Assembly: GCA_030062745.1 (NCBI GenBank)
Contig: CP099842.1
Coordinates: forward strand, 2,604,001-2,668,000
Direction: 5' to 3'
Origin: Capitulum mitella
Taxonomy: Eukaryota; Arthropoda; Thecostraca; Pollicipedomorpha; Pollicipedidae
Length of the DNA stretch: 64,000 nucleotides
Both the position numbers and the translations under genes were made by a program. This document shows positions 39,047 through 52,300 of the stretch, in pieces. Below the pieces are notes generated by a model. It saw nothing but the letters and a program-made list of their open reading frames with translations. It did not search any database and was not told where the DNA came from. Each line of letters opens with the position of its first letter. Positions within the stretch are counted from its first letter, which is position 1.

Positions 39047-41072
39047 AGGGTCATTCCACGGCAAATCGCATAAAAGCTGATATGAATGGATAAAAATTGA
39101 ACCGACCCTTTTCGATCTTGGCGAAATTTAGTACGCTCATAGTACATACGGGAAAATGTCAAACCATAAATTTTTAGTCTTGTTGGACCTCTGAGGTCAA
39201 AGCTACAGGTCGTGAAAGGTGACCGATTTTTACAGACATTGCTTGCTTCAAATGACCAAAGCTCGGTGGAACATTGTTACAGAAGAGTGCAATTAGCGCC
39301 ATACGGAAGAAATATGTTTCACCTTTCATAAATAATTTCGATTTTTCGGCGACCTCGAGATGACCTTTGACCTGACTAGGTCATTTGGAACATTTTCGGA
39401 TTCAGCCATGTTTGACCACGTGATCTTCTTGATGATCATATTATACCAATATGTTCCAAAGGATCTGTAACATGTGTGGTAAAAGATATTGCTGGGCAAA
39501 CTGGAACGTTCCACGTCTCTTGATTTAAGTGCTGCCGAGTGGCGCTTGAGAAATGTGTCCGAGACCATTTGACGAATAATGATTGGCTTCATGCCTTTCG
39601 TTTGTCCGATTGTTCCACAATTTGGCGTCCACAACGTCTTACGTGCCTACTACACATCAGTTTAGGTTCAAATTGCTTGACCAGAAAGGCCAAAGGTCAA
39701 GGCATCTCATCACCAACAGATCCCTGCCATCCAAATCTGACATACCCGTCACTCACATTGCCACGAAAGTGAGATCATTGGGTGTTCTTAGGCCTCAAAG
39801 CCACCTGAGATAGTCCTAGTCGCGCATCGGAGCCTTCACAAGGTCATCGGAGGCCAGTGACATTGGTCAGCCCTAGATTTTCCACTTTGACCTCGGATCA
39901 CGCAGAGATTTTTGGGGGCGCTCATTTCGAATTTCACATCCATTTTGCACGCGTCGAGTCATTTACGTTTCTTTCATGTTCTGGCTAAAGTTAACTTTCC
40001 GATTTTTTGCAAGTATCTCAGTCACCACTTACACCTGCTTCGACGCGAAGTTGTCCCTTCATTTGTAACTATTCCAAGATTCAGGGAAGGACGTCATGAC
40101 ATAAAATCAACGCCCTCTAGCTGACATGGACCTTGCGAACTCATATCCGTGAACAATAATAAGATAATAGAACGATATAGATGAGTGGACAATATATGTA
40201 AAATTCGGGATCGTGCCCTAAGAAAGCTATGAATGGTCCGAGGCCATAAGGATATCCAAGGCTAATCGAGTTCAATGACCTCGGTTGCCTTTCAAAAGTC
40301 CTCGATGTTCAACTAAGATTGTCTCGGTTGACTTAAAGCATGAAGAACACCAGGCAGAGTCACTTCCGTGGAAATGTGAAGAACGGGTTTGTCCGATTTG
40401 GATGGCAGGGGTCGATTGGTGGTGAGTTGCTATGATCTTTTACCCTTCTGGTCAAGCGATTTAAGACTAAGCTGGTATATAGCAGGCACGTAGGACATTG
40501 TGCATACCAAACTGTAGAACGATCGCATAAACAAAAGGCGCGAAATCAGCCGATATTTGTCAAATAGCATAAAGGCATATTTAACCAGCGCCACTTTGCA
40601 GCATTTAAGTTAATGTACCTGAAAGAACTTCAGTCTTCCCAGAAATATTTTTCTGCTACACTTAAAAAAAGATACTTGGGGACATATTGTGCCACATTTT
40701 CGAGAGTATCACGGTGGGCAAACATGTTTAGGACCGAAAATACTCTAAGTGTCCTAATCAGGTCAAAATTCAGGTCAAGGTCGCCCCAAAAAGACCAAAT
40801 TATTTACGAAAGATGGAACATTGTTCTTCTGAGTGACACTAATTGCACCTTTCTGTGACAATCTTTCACCGAGTTATGGGCATTCGGATCATCCAATGTC
40901 TGTTTAAAACGGTAACCTTTCATGACCTGTAACGTGGACCTCAGAGGTTACTCAGGACTAAAAATTTACGGCTGAATATTTTTTGATAGGCACTATGAGC
41001 GTGCCAAATTTCATCAAAATCGAAAGGGGTTGGGCCAATTCTTGTGCGATTTCATGCAGAATGACGCATAGA
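39047..41072. repeat. 2 kb fold-back element (long inverted repeat)
   Basis: The left half (about 39,047-39,880) and the reverse complement of the right half (about 40,250-41,072) align along most of their length with substitutions and small gaps. Examples: the left has ACCCTTTTCGATCTTGGCG where the right reversed has ACCCCTTTCGATTTTGATG, and both share TACGTGCCT and CCCCTGCCATCCAAATC or close forms. The centre of about 370 bases is not paired. It has no recognisable ORF. It could be a fold-back DNA element or an inverted dimer of a dispersed repeat. Confidence 0.8.
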
Positions 41073-41712
41073 TGAAACGGCGGCCACGCACAATTTAGAC
41101 GAAGTAAATCGTAACGCACCACATCTGTCCAAAAAATCAAAACATAACGGCAACATTATCATGGCACTGGCGCAGCGAAGTACTTGACCCTGACTCTCCG
41201 CACTGAACACAGGGAGCAATCGGCTTCCCCAAGCACCATTAACTTGGAGGCATCGAGTTGGCAAGAGTTTCACAGCAAACGATGCATTTAATTGTCATTG
41301 TGTGTGACACATTTATTTTACCGATATCAGTGAAAGTCCGTGAGCATTGACGGTTCAGTCATGAATTGCTCCCAGTCACTGCTTACAGTTCACTGTCCAC
41401 AACCGCACATGGCAAGCGTCTCACTGTCATCGAATCCATTTCGAGACGATTCTCGACGGCTCTTGCATTAGGATGTCATTACATCTGTCTGGGAAGGATT
41501 CTGTCAGGTCAACATTAAAAAGACAACTATCACAGACATTTCGGCGATCCTTGGGCAAAAAAGTGAAAAAATAAAGCAGGCTCGTCGACTGCTACGTTCC
41601 GCCTGGCGGCGTCGACAGGGCAACACCAGCACGAGCCTCCCCGGTACGGCGACGGACACGCGACGAACACGCGGCGCCACTCGGCGCGATGAGGCCGCAC
41701 GTCTCCACTCAC

Positions 41713-41874
41713 CTCCGAACAGCGTCGGGTAGACGTTCAGCGCGCCGTCCACGGCCCACGAGGTCACCCGGACGGCCGAGCGCACGTGCGCCGGCACGCG
41801 GCAGGTGAGCAGGGCGCTCTGGCCCGGCGGCGACCTGGCGTCGCCGGCCGTGACCTCGTACGTCTGCAGCACCA
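41713..41874 (-). CDS. Dscam: Dscam exon, Ig2 first half (equivalent of Dscam1 exon 4)
   Basis: This 162 base exon reads VVLQTYEVTAGDARSPPG, then a cysteine in ALLTCRVPAHV and the core tryptophan in RVTSWAVDG, ending NVYPTLFG. Dscam1 exon 4 variants share the form Q-YE-EV ... CHVPSFV ... VVSW ... YP. In hypervariable Dscam genes this position holds a dozen or more mutually exclusive exons. Only one copy was recognised here, between introns of 14.7 kb and 8.7 kb. The acceptor is GGCAG and the donor is GGAG followed by GTGAGT. It lies in a CpG-rich island (about 41,580-42,120). Confidence 0.92.
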
Positions 41875-42221
41875 CTGCCGGCGGAGGGCGGCCGTCAGCG
41901 GACGTCGCCACCGCATTATCCCGGCCCGACCACCTGGTATCGTGGCGACGGCGATTGATGGCGGGTGGGGTCGCCGCCGCGGCGCGAGGTACCGCGCGGC
42001 ACGCGAACCAACAGGCTGCCCGGCGGGGGGGTGTCAGGAAGGCGCCACACACTCACGGCACGTCCCGCCCCCTGACGACCGCCGCCACGGCCAGTCACGC
42101 CAGTCACGAGTCGTTCCGTGTCCCTGATACCGATGGGGAAGGCTAGAGATGATCCTCATGAGCGCGGGAAGCAATTGACCTCGAGACGGTTCAGCTCCGG
42201 CTCAGCTCAGCTCAGCTCTGA

Positions 42222-42252
42222 CCCATCGAACATATACTGTGTGTTCGATGGG
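42222..42252. repeat. perfect hairpin, 11 bp arms
   Basis: CCCATCGAACA and its reverse complement are separated by nine bases. A run of AGCTC units lies just before. Confidence 0.88.
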
Positions 42253-45200
42253 CCCAAATAGACTCCGCACCATCCAAGCGTCAGATGACGCTGCATCGTA
42301 CCGTAGTGTGACCCAGATATACAGTTTCCGTAAGCGCCGCGTGGGCGAGATTTTTCGAGATCCGTAACTAGTTCAGTGTCAGAAGGCAAAATGGAACTGG
42401 CCTTAAGTTCATGATATCCAGAAAAAACATAAAAACAAATTAATCTCCTATTTCGGTCACGGGCCTCCCTCAGAGATAGTTTTTCCAAAAAGACAAAAAC
42501 ACCTAGTAACTGGTAACGTAGCCAGTTCAGTGTCAGGGGTTTTGCGAGCGCCAGAGGCCTATCGCCGGACGGCAGTCATCCACTCCATCCGAGGCCAACT
42601 CATTTCACTAATGGTCATTCGCAGTAAGCTACAAACTTCCCTAATTTCCGAAGACGTTGATCGAGTTAATGCGATGGTGCCAATAAAGCAATCGAGAACT
42701 TGCGGGAGACTAAATTAAATTAGACAGTTTGAATTCCCGGGCTTATGAAAGAGATTCAGACCGTTCTGGCTGCTATTTGCAGCATCCACGGCGGCACGTG
42801 GGTGAGTGAGGTGCTAATTCCAATGCCACAGACTCCGGGCCCACGCAACCCGTAACCCAACGTCCCTCTCCAAAACCACACTCCGTCCTGTGAATACGTT
42901 CCCGCGCCTCGAGTCGGACAAAACCCTCGGCTAGTCTTGAGTCTCCACCCGTTCGGACTGCCGAGCCGGCCGAGATCCCTATTTAACGGCCACGTCCCCC
43001 GGCACGGGGCCGATTTCCGGCTGTCATCGCTCTCCCATCGACAGGTGTCGGCGGCGGCGCCGCTAAAGAATGCGCGACACTCCGTCAGGGTCCCGAGCCC
43101 TATGTCTGTGTCCGGGCCCGTCATGTTCGCCGTCGTTTCGGGCAGGAAACGAGACCGACGATTGGTTCCCCGGTGCCCGCCGGTGTGTCGCTGCACGCGC
43201 AGGGCGGACGTGCGGCGCCGTTCTGCGCGTGACGATGTCCTCCGTCGCCGACTGCAGCAGCCGGCCTCTGTCGATTCTGGTGCACTGGATCCGATCCGAT
43301 CCCATTCCCGAGTAAATGCGGCGTTTGGTGCTCAATGTGTCTTGTGGCAACAAAATTAAAAAGCTCTGACAGCCACCATTTCAGTCGAAATGATTGTAGC
43401 AGCAGCCACGTCCAATGTCTTTGCGTCCTGTCAACCGACCTCAGCCATCTGACGTTAATATTAAAAACTCACCACACAGCGCAAAGAGCGCAACACCGGC
43501 TGGAACACCAGTCCATTCCTTGACGGAAGCCGGTGACACCGCCGCGCTGAATCCGCACCCTCGGGGCATTCCCGTCCGGCCGTCGTCCACAATGTGCCCC
43601 GCACCGCGCGAGCATCATCATGCCCCGTCACGCCGGCTCCAGTGTGCGTCCGTCACAGCCTGAAGCCGTCACCAGCCGCGCGCTCGTGGGACGGGGCCGG
43701 TCGGTCCATTCTGCGCAGCCAGCGGGCCCGACCTGGCGCGGCCGTTCCTACGGCCGAAGTCGGACCTGGCGGGGCGTCCCCGGCGGCCGACACTGCTACG
43801 GAAACGGCCTGACGGGTGCGTTCCATAGTCTCAGATCGCCAGATCAATGGCGCCGATTGCAGACGAATGGTGCGGCTGATCGAGCCCATCGCCGCCGGCC
43901 GAGCGGCCAGAAACGGTCCCCGGCGGCGGCCGCCGCCGGCCGGACCGGCTCAGGCGAAGGAGGGGGACGCGGGGTCTGTCGGAAGGTGTCGGTATGATCG
44001 TGAGCAGCAGTGCAGCACGGCCGGCTCCAGACAGCTCCGGTGTGCTGGAGTCCGGTAATTGGAGTGATGGGAGGCGAATGGTGAGGCACCACGCAGTGCT
44101 GATGGCTCCCGCAGCAGCAGACGCCAGTACAACAAGCAAACCAATTATTACGCGTAAAGCGAGAACGGTGGCAGGCGTCGGTATCTTCCTTAATGCCCTC
44201 CCTGTTATCAGTGAATCTGAACCCAACCTATCGACGTCAAAGATGCGCCATTCAAACGGCGAAGTCGACAGCTAGATCGACTCGACTTCCAGACGGTACC
44301 GTCCAACAGATACAGTCTTCAAAGGTGATAAGGCCGCAATAGATGGGGCCATTTTCAGCTGGAATTCGTCTCAACCAATATCTCCCGCAGGGATCCGGCC
44401 AGCAAGACCGAATGCACCCGGAGAGCGACTGAGTTGCCTGCGCAGCATGCACGGGCCGCAGAGATGCATAAAACGGCCGTGTGCCATAAATCGCGCGGAT
44501 TTGGGCAAGACCGCAGCTTATCTCGGCTGCGCATGATCAGAATAAGATGCACGATAAGCGACTGATTTATGAGTCAATTACGGAGCCTTCAAGCACGCCG
44601 CATACAGGCCAACCGCTCACGGCTGTAGACTTATTGATGGCCGTGTTAAATCACTTCAATGAAGCAACAACTTCATTGCGTGAAACGTACTCGTACGCCA
44701 AATAGAGAAAGGTACCGGCCAGTCTAGCATAAGAAAAAAATTTCGTTTCGTCACGAACAAAAATGCTTTACTATGTATTAAAGGTAAAGCTACTGATAAC
44801 AAGGACAAAAGACGGATTCTTTCACTCAGTGGTCTCAGCGGTTCGATGATTTCTTGCTATTCGGAATTCGTGAGAGTTGCACTGGCACAACCTGGCAAGT
44901 GATTGAGACCCAGAAAAATTCAGCGTTATTGGTCCGCCATTTTCAAAGACTCGTTAGTCCTCCGGCCATGCGCGGCTGTTGTCGATCAATCTCCTAGCTG
45001 TCGTTATCCGTCACGTAAGACAAAGTGCACCTAAACTGACAATGGCTTAAAGCTACGGGCACGTCCAGATCCTACGGACATCAAGCATCAGTATTTCTTT
45101 GATTTTATCTGGAAACATAGCGATGTTAAACATGATTGATGTGAAGATGCTCATTCTGGTACCAAAAACAACGCACATATGGCATAAAACTTAAAGCGGA

Positions 45201-45921
45201 GTGAACGTAATAGACAGGGCAAAGTGCACGCTCATCAGCATAATGTAGAGATTTGCCCCTCATTACGAATACTGCAAGGAAGGTATGCGGACGACGGTAG
45301 TTTCCAAACGTATTCTCTAATCTCTGGACCTAGGCTCTCCCAGTTCATCCACCAGGGAACAATGACGTCCCGCAGTCTCAGCGAAGATGTTCCGATGCCG
45401 GGGCGGAGTGCCGGCGTCGGGTGACGCCGGGTTAACAATACGGTGAGGAGGGGTGACGATGTCCAGATTCATCTGCAGTCCAGCCCTCCGTCCCCGGCCA
45501 AATCACCATCCGCCGCACCCCTGCGACCCGCTGATCTATTCATATCTGAACATCAGCACCACTCTGTTTTCATCCCTCCCCCGCGGCGCGACAGACTGTC
45601 AGATTTCGTCGACCGCCCGCGGTGTAACTCGGCCCCCCCCCCCCCTGACAGGCCCGGAGTGGACCCTATCCGCCTGCCACGTGCCCAGCAGAGCAATCGC
45701 GCCTCACCCTTCGCGACCGCTGACGGGCGCTACCACCCCTGCCTCGGTCAAGGAAGCACAGGGAATCGGCCGGGTCCGTTGGGTTAGAGCGCGGACCGGC
45801 TGTACGGAGTCCGGACTCGCGGCGGCAGCGGCCGGCGCCATCCGGACCGGCGGCGCGACAGCCGACGCAGACACGTCCGCCGCCGGCGGCAGGCGTCAGC
45901 CGGAGGGCCCGACAGAGCCAG

Positions 45922-46300
45922 GCCAGCAGCCTCATCAGGGTCCGGTTACCAGGCCGAGCAGACGGTTCTCATCAGAGTCAGGTCACCAGGCCGAGCAGAC
46001 GGCTCTCATCAGGGTCCGGTTACCAGGCCGAGCAGACGGTTCTCATCAGAGTCAGGTCACCAGGCCGAGCAGGCGGCTCTCATCAGAGTCAGGTCATCAG
46101 GCCGAGTAGACGGCTGCCAGCAATGTCTGACTTGGTCAGACATTGACAATGTCTGTCAGGTCATCAGGCCGAGATGATGATCAGACAGCTCTCATCAGTG
46201 TCTGATCATCAGGGCCAGGGCAGACGGGTGTCATCAGGATTAGATCAAACGGCTGTCATCAGTGTCTGGTTATCAGGTCGGACAGACTGCTGTCGCCATC
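45922..46300 (+). repeat. 37 bp minisatellite
   Basis: About ten units contain CAGGCCGAGCAGACGG then (C/T)TCTCATCAG. The core units at 45,961, 45,998 and 46,035 are exactly 37 bases apart, and the right half drifts in spacing. The forward open frame across it is a by-product of the repeat. It lies in the 14.7 kb intron between Ig1 and Ig2. Confidence 0.88.
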
Positions 46301-48253
46301 AAGTCCTTTCCGCGTTGCATGATTATCAGAGACACACCGAGTCGATGCCTGATCATCACCCAGCCGCCCTCCGGCCCTAACCCTCCTCTCATCAGCACCA
46401 GCCGGCCAACTTCCCAGGCCGTCAGACGGCCATGACCGGGCAGTGGCTGCTCCTCACCCCGGCCTCCCGGCCACCGCCCGGCCATCAGACGGCCATCGGC
46501 GACTGGTAACTGCGCGGCCACACCCGCTCCGGCTGGGGGAGCGCCAGCACAGCCGGCCGTGTATCGAACAGAGCGGCAGCCGGCGGCGGAGCGTGTCGAG
46601 CCGACTCAGTCGGGCTTCAGCCAGCTGGGACGGAAACTGCCGAGCTTAACCGGCACCTCGTGCTGTCACTTGGAGTGTGATCACGTTTTGGAGGATTTGA
46701 TCTTGGTCTGATCTGATCATGGACAAAGCAATCTGGCGTTTCGAATTCAGGGCGCAGCAGTGGCGATTGACCAGATGGCACGTGGCCCACAGAGGCCGTT
46801 TGTTTACCACGACCTGATCATGATAATTTGAATGTTGTTTGTTATATTTTTTTGGTGGCAATTGTCTGTTCCAGCAACTGGCGGAATTACCTAGGCTGAC
46901 AATTCGCAAATATGCGTTACCTTGCTGAAATGACAACAGAAGCAGTGAAATAGCCAGTTTTTCACATATGAGCAACAACTTTACAAGGTTCCCTGAAAAC
47001 CGTTGCCTGCCAAATTTTCTTCACTTGCATAGTGCGAAGTCCCTCGGGACTCTCATTATGTACTCAAGCCCTATAAGGCAATGAACGTCCAACGAAACAG
47101 CAACAACCAGGCATAATGAAAATTGTGATAAAACTGCCTGTGCCTATTTCAAAAACGGAAAGGCAATCAATTACTGATGGAATCAGTTTCCAGAACTTGA
47201 TAAACCAAAGGGTTACTAAGAGTTCCGGAATAACATTGATGTGGCTGGTAATTCGAGTTTCGGACCAGACAGTGCCGTCATTAAATGATTCGCCAACTGG
47301 AAACCGATATTGTCCGTTTCCTGATCACCCAGCAGGGCGCGGGACATTGCCTGATGCCAGACGGCAGCCGGCCCCGACAAACCCATTGTGTGCGGATCAT
47401 TCTGCGCCAATGGATGTCCGTAATCTAAAAATTCTAGGGAGCGTCTCGGGTTGCCATTGCGAGTATGTGTCAAAGAGGCCCATTGAACCCATTGCTCAAG
47501 TAAACTCCATCAAGCTGCACAGTAATCTTCGGAGACCATTGGGTCAACATAGAGGCGGGCCCGGGAGCGACAAGGCCTCGCTCAATATTAAAACATACAG
47601 ACATTTGACGCCAAGCCATTAGTGCCTCAGAAACGCACGCCATCTTTCTATCATAATTGTATAATAATTTATACTAAGAGAAAGCAGTCCCGGGGGATTC
47701 GTCTGGAGGCACTGCTCCGGGATGCCAAACACCCGCTGGACATGCTACATCAGACACATTAAGCTAGTAATGTATCTGTAGTAAAGTTCAGTGAAAATCA
47801 CTATCGGACCGCTTTCGATGCCCCGGCAAAGCTCGTCTCAGGCTGGCTAAGTTTTACGTTCATTGACCGTGACCGCAGTGCTCCGGCACGACAGAAGAGC
47901 AGACAAACTGGCGCGCCCGCGCCGTTCCTTGTCACTCCTGCCGCGGCCTGCTGTCGCAGCAGTCGGCGCCGGCCCGTCAGACCCGGCCGCTAAAGAGGGG
48001 CGTGGCGGGGGCGGCTGCAGATTTAATGACCGCCGTCAGCACCGCCGGGTCGGCCGACAGATGCGGGCATCGCCCTGTCACCGTGTCGGGAGCGTGGCTG
48101 CTATGGTGCTTTGCATGGTCACAACTCCATTGGACGGATGTGCGTGATGTCTCAAACCTCCACACTCACAGAGGTCCAAAACGATTCCCTGACGTTCTCT
48201 CGGTTGTCCTATGTTGCCGTATCCTATTTGCAGTCGCGTGACGTTACGAGCTG

Positions 48254-48278
48254 GCGCATGCGTTGGATACGCATGCGC
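48254..48278. repeat. perfect hairpin, 10 bp arms
   Basis: GCGCATGCGT, five bases, then ACGCATGCGC. Each arm is itself nearly palindromic. Confidence 0.88.
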
Positions 48279-48829
48279 AGGCCCGCATTGAACTGTATCA
48301 GCGGACGACGTCAGAACAAAGCTTTTTGTGTGATTATGTTTTCTGAAGCTTCTAGACACATTGCAGAGAAGTGAGTGTGGGAGACTTGACATGTGACATT
48401 CAGACAATCCAGGTTTATTTATTAAAATAGAACATACCCATAAAATCGAAATCCTACAGATGTTACGAACGGAAGCCGACAGTTGGGATCACTCGGTTCA
48501 TCCTCATCATCGGCTCCTAATTCTGCTCGCACCTATTCGGACGTGACAATGGTAACCTTATAACGAGCTCGGTTCTCGGCTGTCTTTTTCCTCAGCTCTG
48601 CAGCTGAACGCCCAGACAAGAAAGCGGAGCTGGCGGAGAGATTCAGATCCGCGCTGCCGGAGAGCGGATACGCCAGGTCAATATCAACTCAGTCGCAATC
48701 AATCGTATAAAACGTGCTATTGAAAGGCGCTCTCGGACGAGCTTTCTTGGGCCCGTCCAATCGTGATTTATCGTTGAGCCTCGTTCTCCGTCCAAACACT
48801 ATCTTCCGACCCACGATCAGTTTTCGGTG

Positions 48830-49345
48830 GAGTTTCCGGACCCTCTGTGGGCAGTGTTCAGTGATGTGTCGGACCCTTTGTGGGCAGCACTCGGTGCTGT
48901 GTTGTACACTGAGCAGCTTCGGTGCTGTGTCGGGCCCGCTGTGGGCGGCAGTATCCGGTGCTGTGTCGGACCTTCTGTGGGCACTATTCGGTGTTGTGTC
49001 GAACCCTTTGTGGGCTGCAGTATTCGGCGTTGTGTCGGATCTTCTGTGGGTAGTATTCGGTACTGCATCGAAACCTCTGTGGGCAGTTGTCAGATACTGA
49101 TTTTCCCATGTGTGATAATGCAAACTGTCACAAGCCCAGTTGTGTTGGACCCTCTTTGGGCAGTATTCGGTGCTGTGTCGGACACTGGGCAGCTTCAGTG
49201 CTGTGCCGGACCCTCTGTGGGCAGTATTCGATGCTGTGTCGGGCCCTCTGTGGGCAGCATCCGGTTCTGTGTCGAACCCTCTATGGTAGTTGTCCAAAAT
49301 TGATTTGTCCCTATGTGATAACGCAAACTGTCCAGAACCCACTCT
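48830..49345 (+). repeat. minisatellite with higher-order units
   Basis: About fourteen units of 33 to 40 bases have the form GGACCCTCTGTGGGCAGTA then TTCGGTGCTGTGTC. They fall into two larger blocks, each closed by a related tail with TGTGATAA-GCAAACTGTC (near 49,105-49,130 and 49,312-49,335). Open frames on both strands (for example a 217-codon one on minus) come from the repeat and are not a gene. Confidence 0.87.
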
Positions 49346-52300
49346 CTGGCCGCCACATTACGCAAACGGCCACGGCCACTGGGCGACGGCCGTCCGGATC
49401 TGACCGACGGTCCAAGCTCATCAGCCAGCGCCGCTAAAAACGCGGCATCCACGCCGCGAGAGGCAAGGACGGAGCGCATCCGCAGCGCGTGCCACGGCCG
49501 CGGGTGGCGCAGGTGAGGCCGCTGCCGGCCGCCCAGTACCGCAGCGACAAAACGGACGACTCAGAGAACGTCTCGCTGGACCTCTGGGCCTGCCGTCGCC
49601 ACGGAAACGGCGCGAAAACTCTGCTGCAGGAAACGCGCGAAAATAAAACCGCTTGTCTTCAGAGTTCAGTGGCTAGAGCGCTGCAATTGTCGGAGCGTAC
49701 AGGATGAAAAACGTCGTTGCTCTAAGCGCTCCTGATCTTCTATAGCGGATAACGATGACGGTGTTCTGGAATGAGCCCTATAATTTATCGACGTGCCCGC
49801 TGATCGTTGGTTGTTGGGTTACTCGACGACGCTCTCGGCTGCCAGGGTCATTTCGCGTCATTGCCCGCTGGTCAGTGGCATTGCCAGAAGTCGCACACGG
49901 GAGCACCAAGATGAGTGAATTACATGTTCTTGGTCTAAGGCGAGGCATGCTGGCTGCTTCTAGGCAACAGAAGAATCAGAGTTTCCAGGTCGTCAAATGA
50001 CTGTCGTCTGGGGAGTACTCGCTTATTTCGTCAAACGGACATAACCCAAAGCAGGAATATCATTGTTAAAACATCCGGCACATCAAAACTACCGTTGTAA
50101 GACATTGAGAACCTTATAATCTAATTGTCGCTATGATCATGTAACTTGAAATGGCCTTAAATAACTGGTTTACAGACAGGATACGTAACCCACAATGCGA
50201 TCTACAAGGCTCCCAGATGTCCCACGACGTCGTACGTTTGCGACACGGAAATGAAAAACGTCACAGGCCTTCCCGAAAGGAAGCGAAAGAAAATGAGCCA
50301 CCGGTGGGCGGGCAGCCCTCGGAGACAGATCGTCGGCTCGGCGGGACCCTGCCGTACGGGGCGGCCTCAGGAGCAGGCCACACGGCCGCTCCGCTCTCGC
50401 GCCCCGTTCGCGGCTCGCCGGCGGCGGTGCGCCACACACCGGTCCGCCCTGGGGCGTTTTTCTTGGCCGGCCCGGTCACGGAAGCCGTGCAGGTAATTCC
50501 CCGCTTGACTGCCTCCGGCGATCGGAGCTCTTACCCGGTGGTAAAAACGCCACGCACCAACGTCGCGCCGCACGGCGGAGCGACCGACCGCGTCGGCTTC
50601 GACGCAGGACGTTGGATCACGGCTGGCGACGTCGCGCAGGTACGGAGTACATATTGTGGCGGTTATCATGAAAGCTCCATGCTTCCTGTGACGGGACCCG
50701 AACAAGCCGGCTGGCCTGTTCGTGCGGTGGTGAGGAAGCGCATTACGAGAGCAATAGTTCCAGGCACTTTTAATCCGCTCGTTATGATTGCATTTTGTGC
50801 GTGAAAATATCCATGTTATGTGATGGACCTTCGGATAAACTTGTTTTGCGACATTGTTGTCAAACAACGTATCGCTGTTTTGATAAAAACTTCGAAGTGT
50901 GGTAACCTCCTTTCGTTTAGAAGACAAAAGAATCGTTGATAATAATTAGGCAAATGTGGAGTGGCTGCAGTGCATCGATATGTATTGTCCGATACTCGTG
51001 TATTGTCCGATGACATGATCGTGCGCTGGGCCGAGTGTGACATCAAATTTGTGTTAGGTTCGAACGTTGGTGAGAAGGCCTGATACTGACGACCCTTGCG
51101 CCATCTGTGCACGTTTTTGGTATCGATGAAGAAGACGGGCTGGACGTCGTCTGCATGCAAGAATATGGGTGCAACATTGTTACAAATGCGAAACAAATTA
51201 GAATTCAGGTCTGCCACGGTTTCTTTCCTGGCAACCTTAATTTTGTCTTTTATAGCCTGAGGGACGGTCACTTCTGGTTGCCTGATCTTGGGTGACGGTC
51301 AGAAATAAAAAAATAAAAATGGGCCGGGCGTGGGACTTTCCAAACACTTACGACCGTTCTCCGGCCTGATCGGGGAAACGTGTCAGCATTTCGGGCTGAT
51401 GCACCCGGGGCTCCAATTAAGCGCGGTTCGATGCTTTATCGCCGCAGCCACGTCCTCGATAATTCGAATAAAAAAGAAAGCGACGAAAGCTCCGTGTGCT
51501 GGCCCTCTCTTCGATCCGAAGCGACTCCTGTGCCTTCACACTGCACTGCCTGCGGCCCCTCCTCAGGCATCATCAGACGCTGGTTTTCTCCGTTTCGTTG
51601 TAGATTTCCGGGCCGATGTTGGCGCCATCACCGGCTGGCGGGGCTCCCGGCTCCCAGCGGGCAGCTGTGAATTCGTGACGTCACCGACCTCAGCGCCAGC
51701 GTTTATCAGAGCCAATCAATGGACGCGCGTTACGGAGCCATTTCGAAAGGTGAACGGCGAACAAAGCGGGCCATTTGCCACTGTCAGCAGGAGCCATGGG
51801 ACTTTGCAAACTGCGAGGCCGACGCATAGATTAAACGTCCGCCAAGCACGGCCGACGCCACGCGAGGTGTGAATGAACGGGGAAACAATGAGACTGCCGC
51901 TTAGTTTCCCAAACACCGAAGCTAAGTGTGAACTGCATTGTTTTTAGCTTGAGATGATCGAGACAATGACCAAGACAAAAAATAACAAGGCATCCTTTTC
52001 CGACTGCTCGTCCGTTCGCAGAACGTCACACCTAATGCAAAGGTTTTTCACCCGGATAGGTCCATTTTGAAACGAAAATATCGCAGAGCAGCTCCCAATA
52101 ACAACGTTGGGAAATTCTTACATTGCTTTATTAAGGGCTTTTGATTGTTTTCGTTCTCGTTGGCTGTCGTGCAAAGCCGATCAGAGCGGGTCTCGTTTGG
52201 ACTTTTCAATAAAATAAACAGCTGCCCGACGCCTGATGTCTGGGATTCAGTAGTCGAGCAGAACATTAGCTGTTCACGCGTGCATCTGGAGTATGGAAGA

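Larger units (their letters stand above)
33002..41712 (-). other. 8.7 kb intron within Ig2
   Basis: It holds the two fold-back elements and a CpG-rich block at about 36,700-37,050. In hypervariable Dscam genes extra Ig2 first-half exons would sit here or in the intron before. I recognised none, but 54-codon exons can be missed by eye. Confidence 0.7.

Noticed and set aside
45922..46300. CRISPR-like array appearance
   Set aside because: Units are contiguous tandem repeats with no unique spacers, in animal intron sequence.
48689..49342. A 217-codon minus-strand repeat protein
   Set aside because: Entirely produced by the minisatellite; units vary in length and frame.
50151..50804. A 217-codon plus-strand open frame
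   Set aside because: GC-rich shadow frame with overlapping equally long frames on the other strand and no family resemblance.
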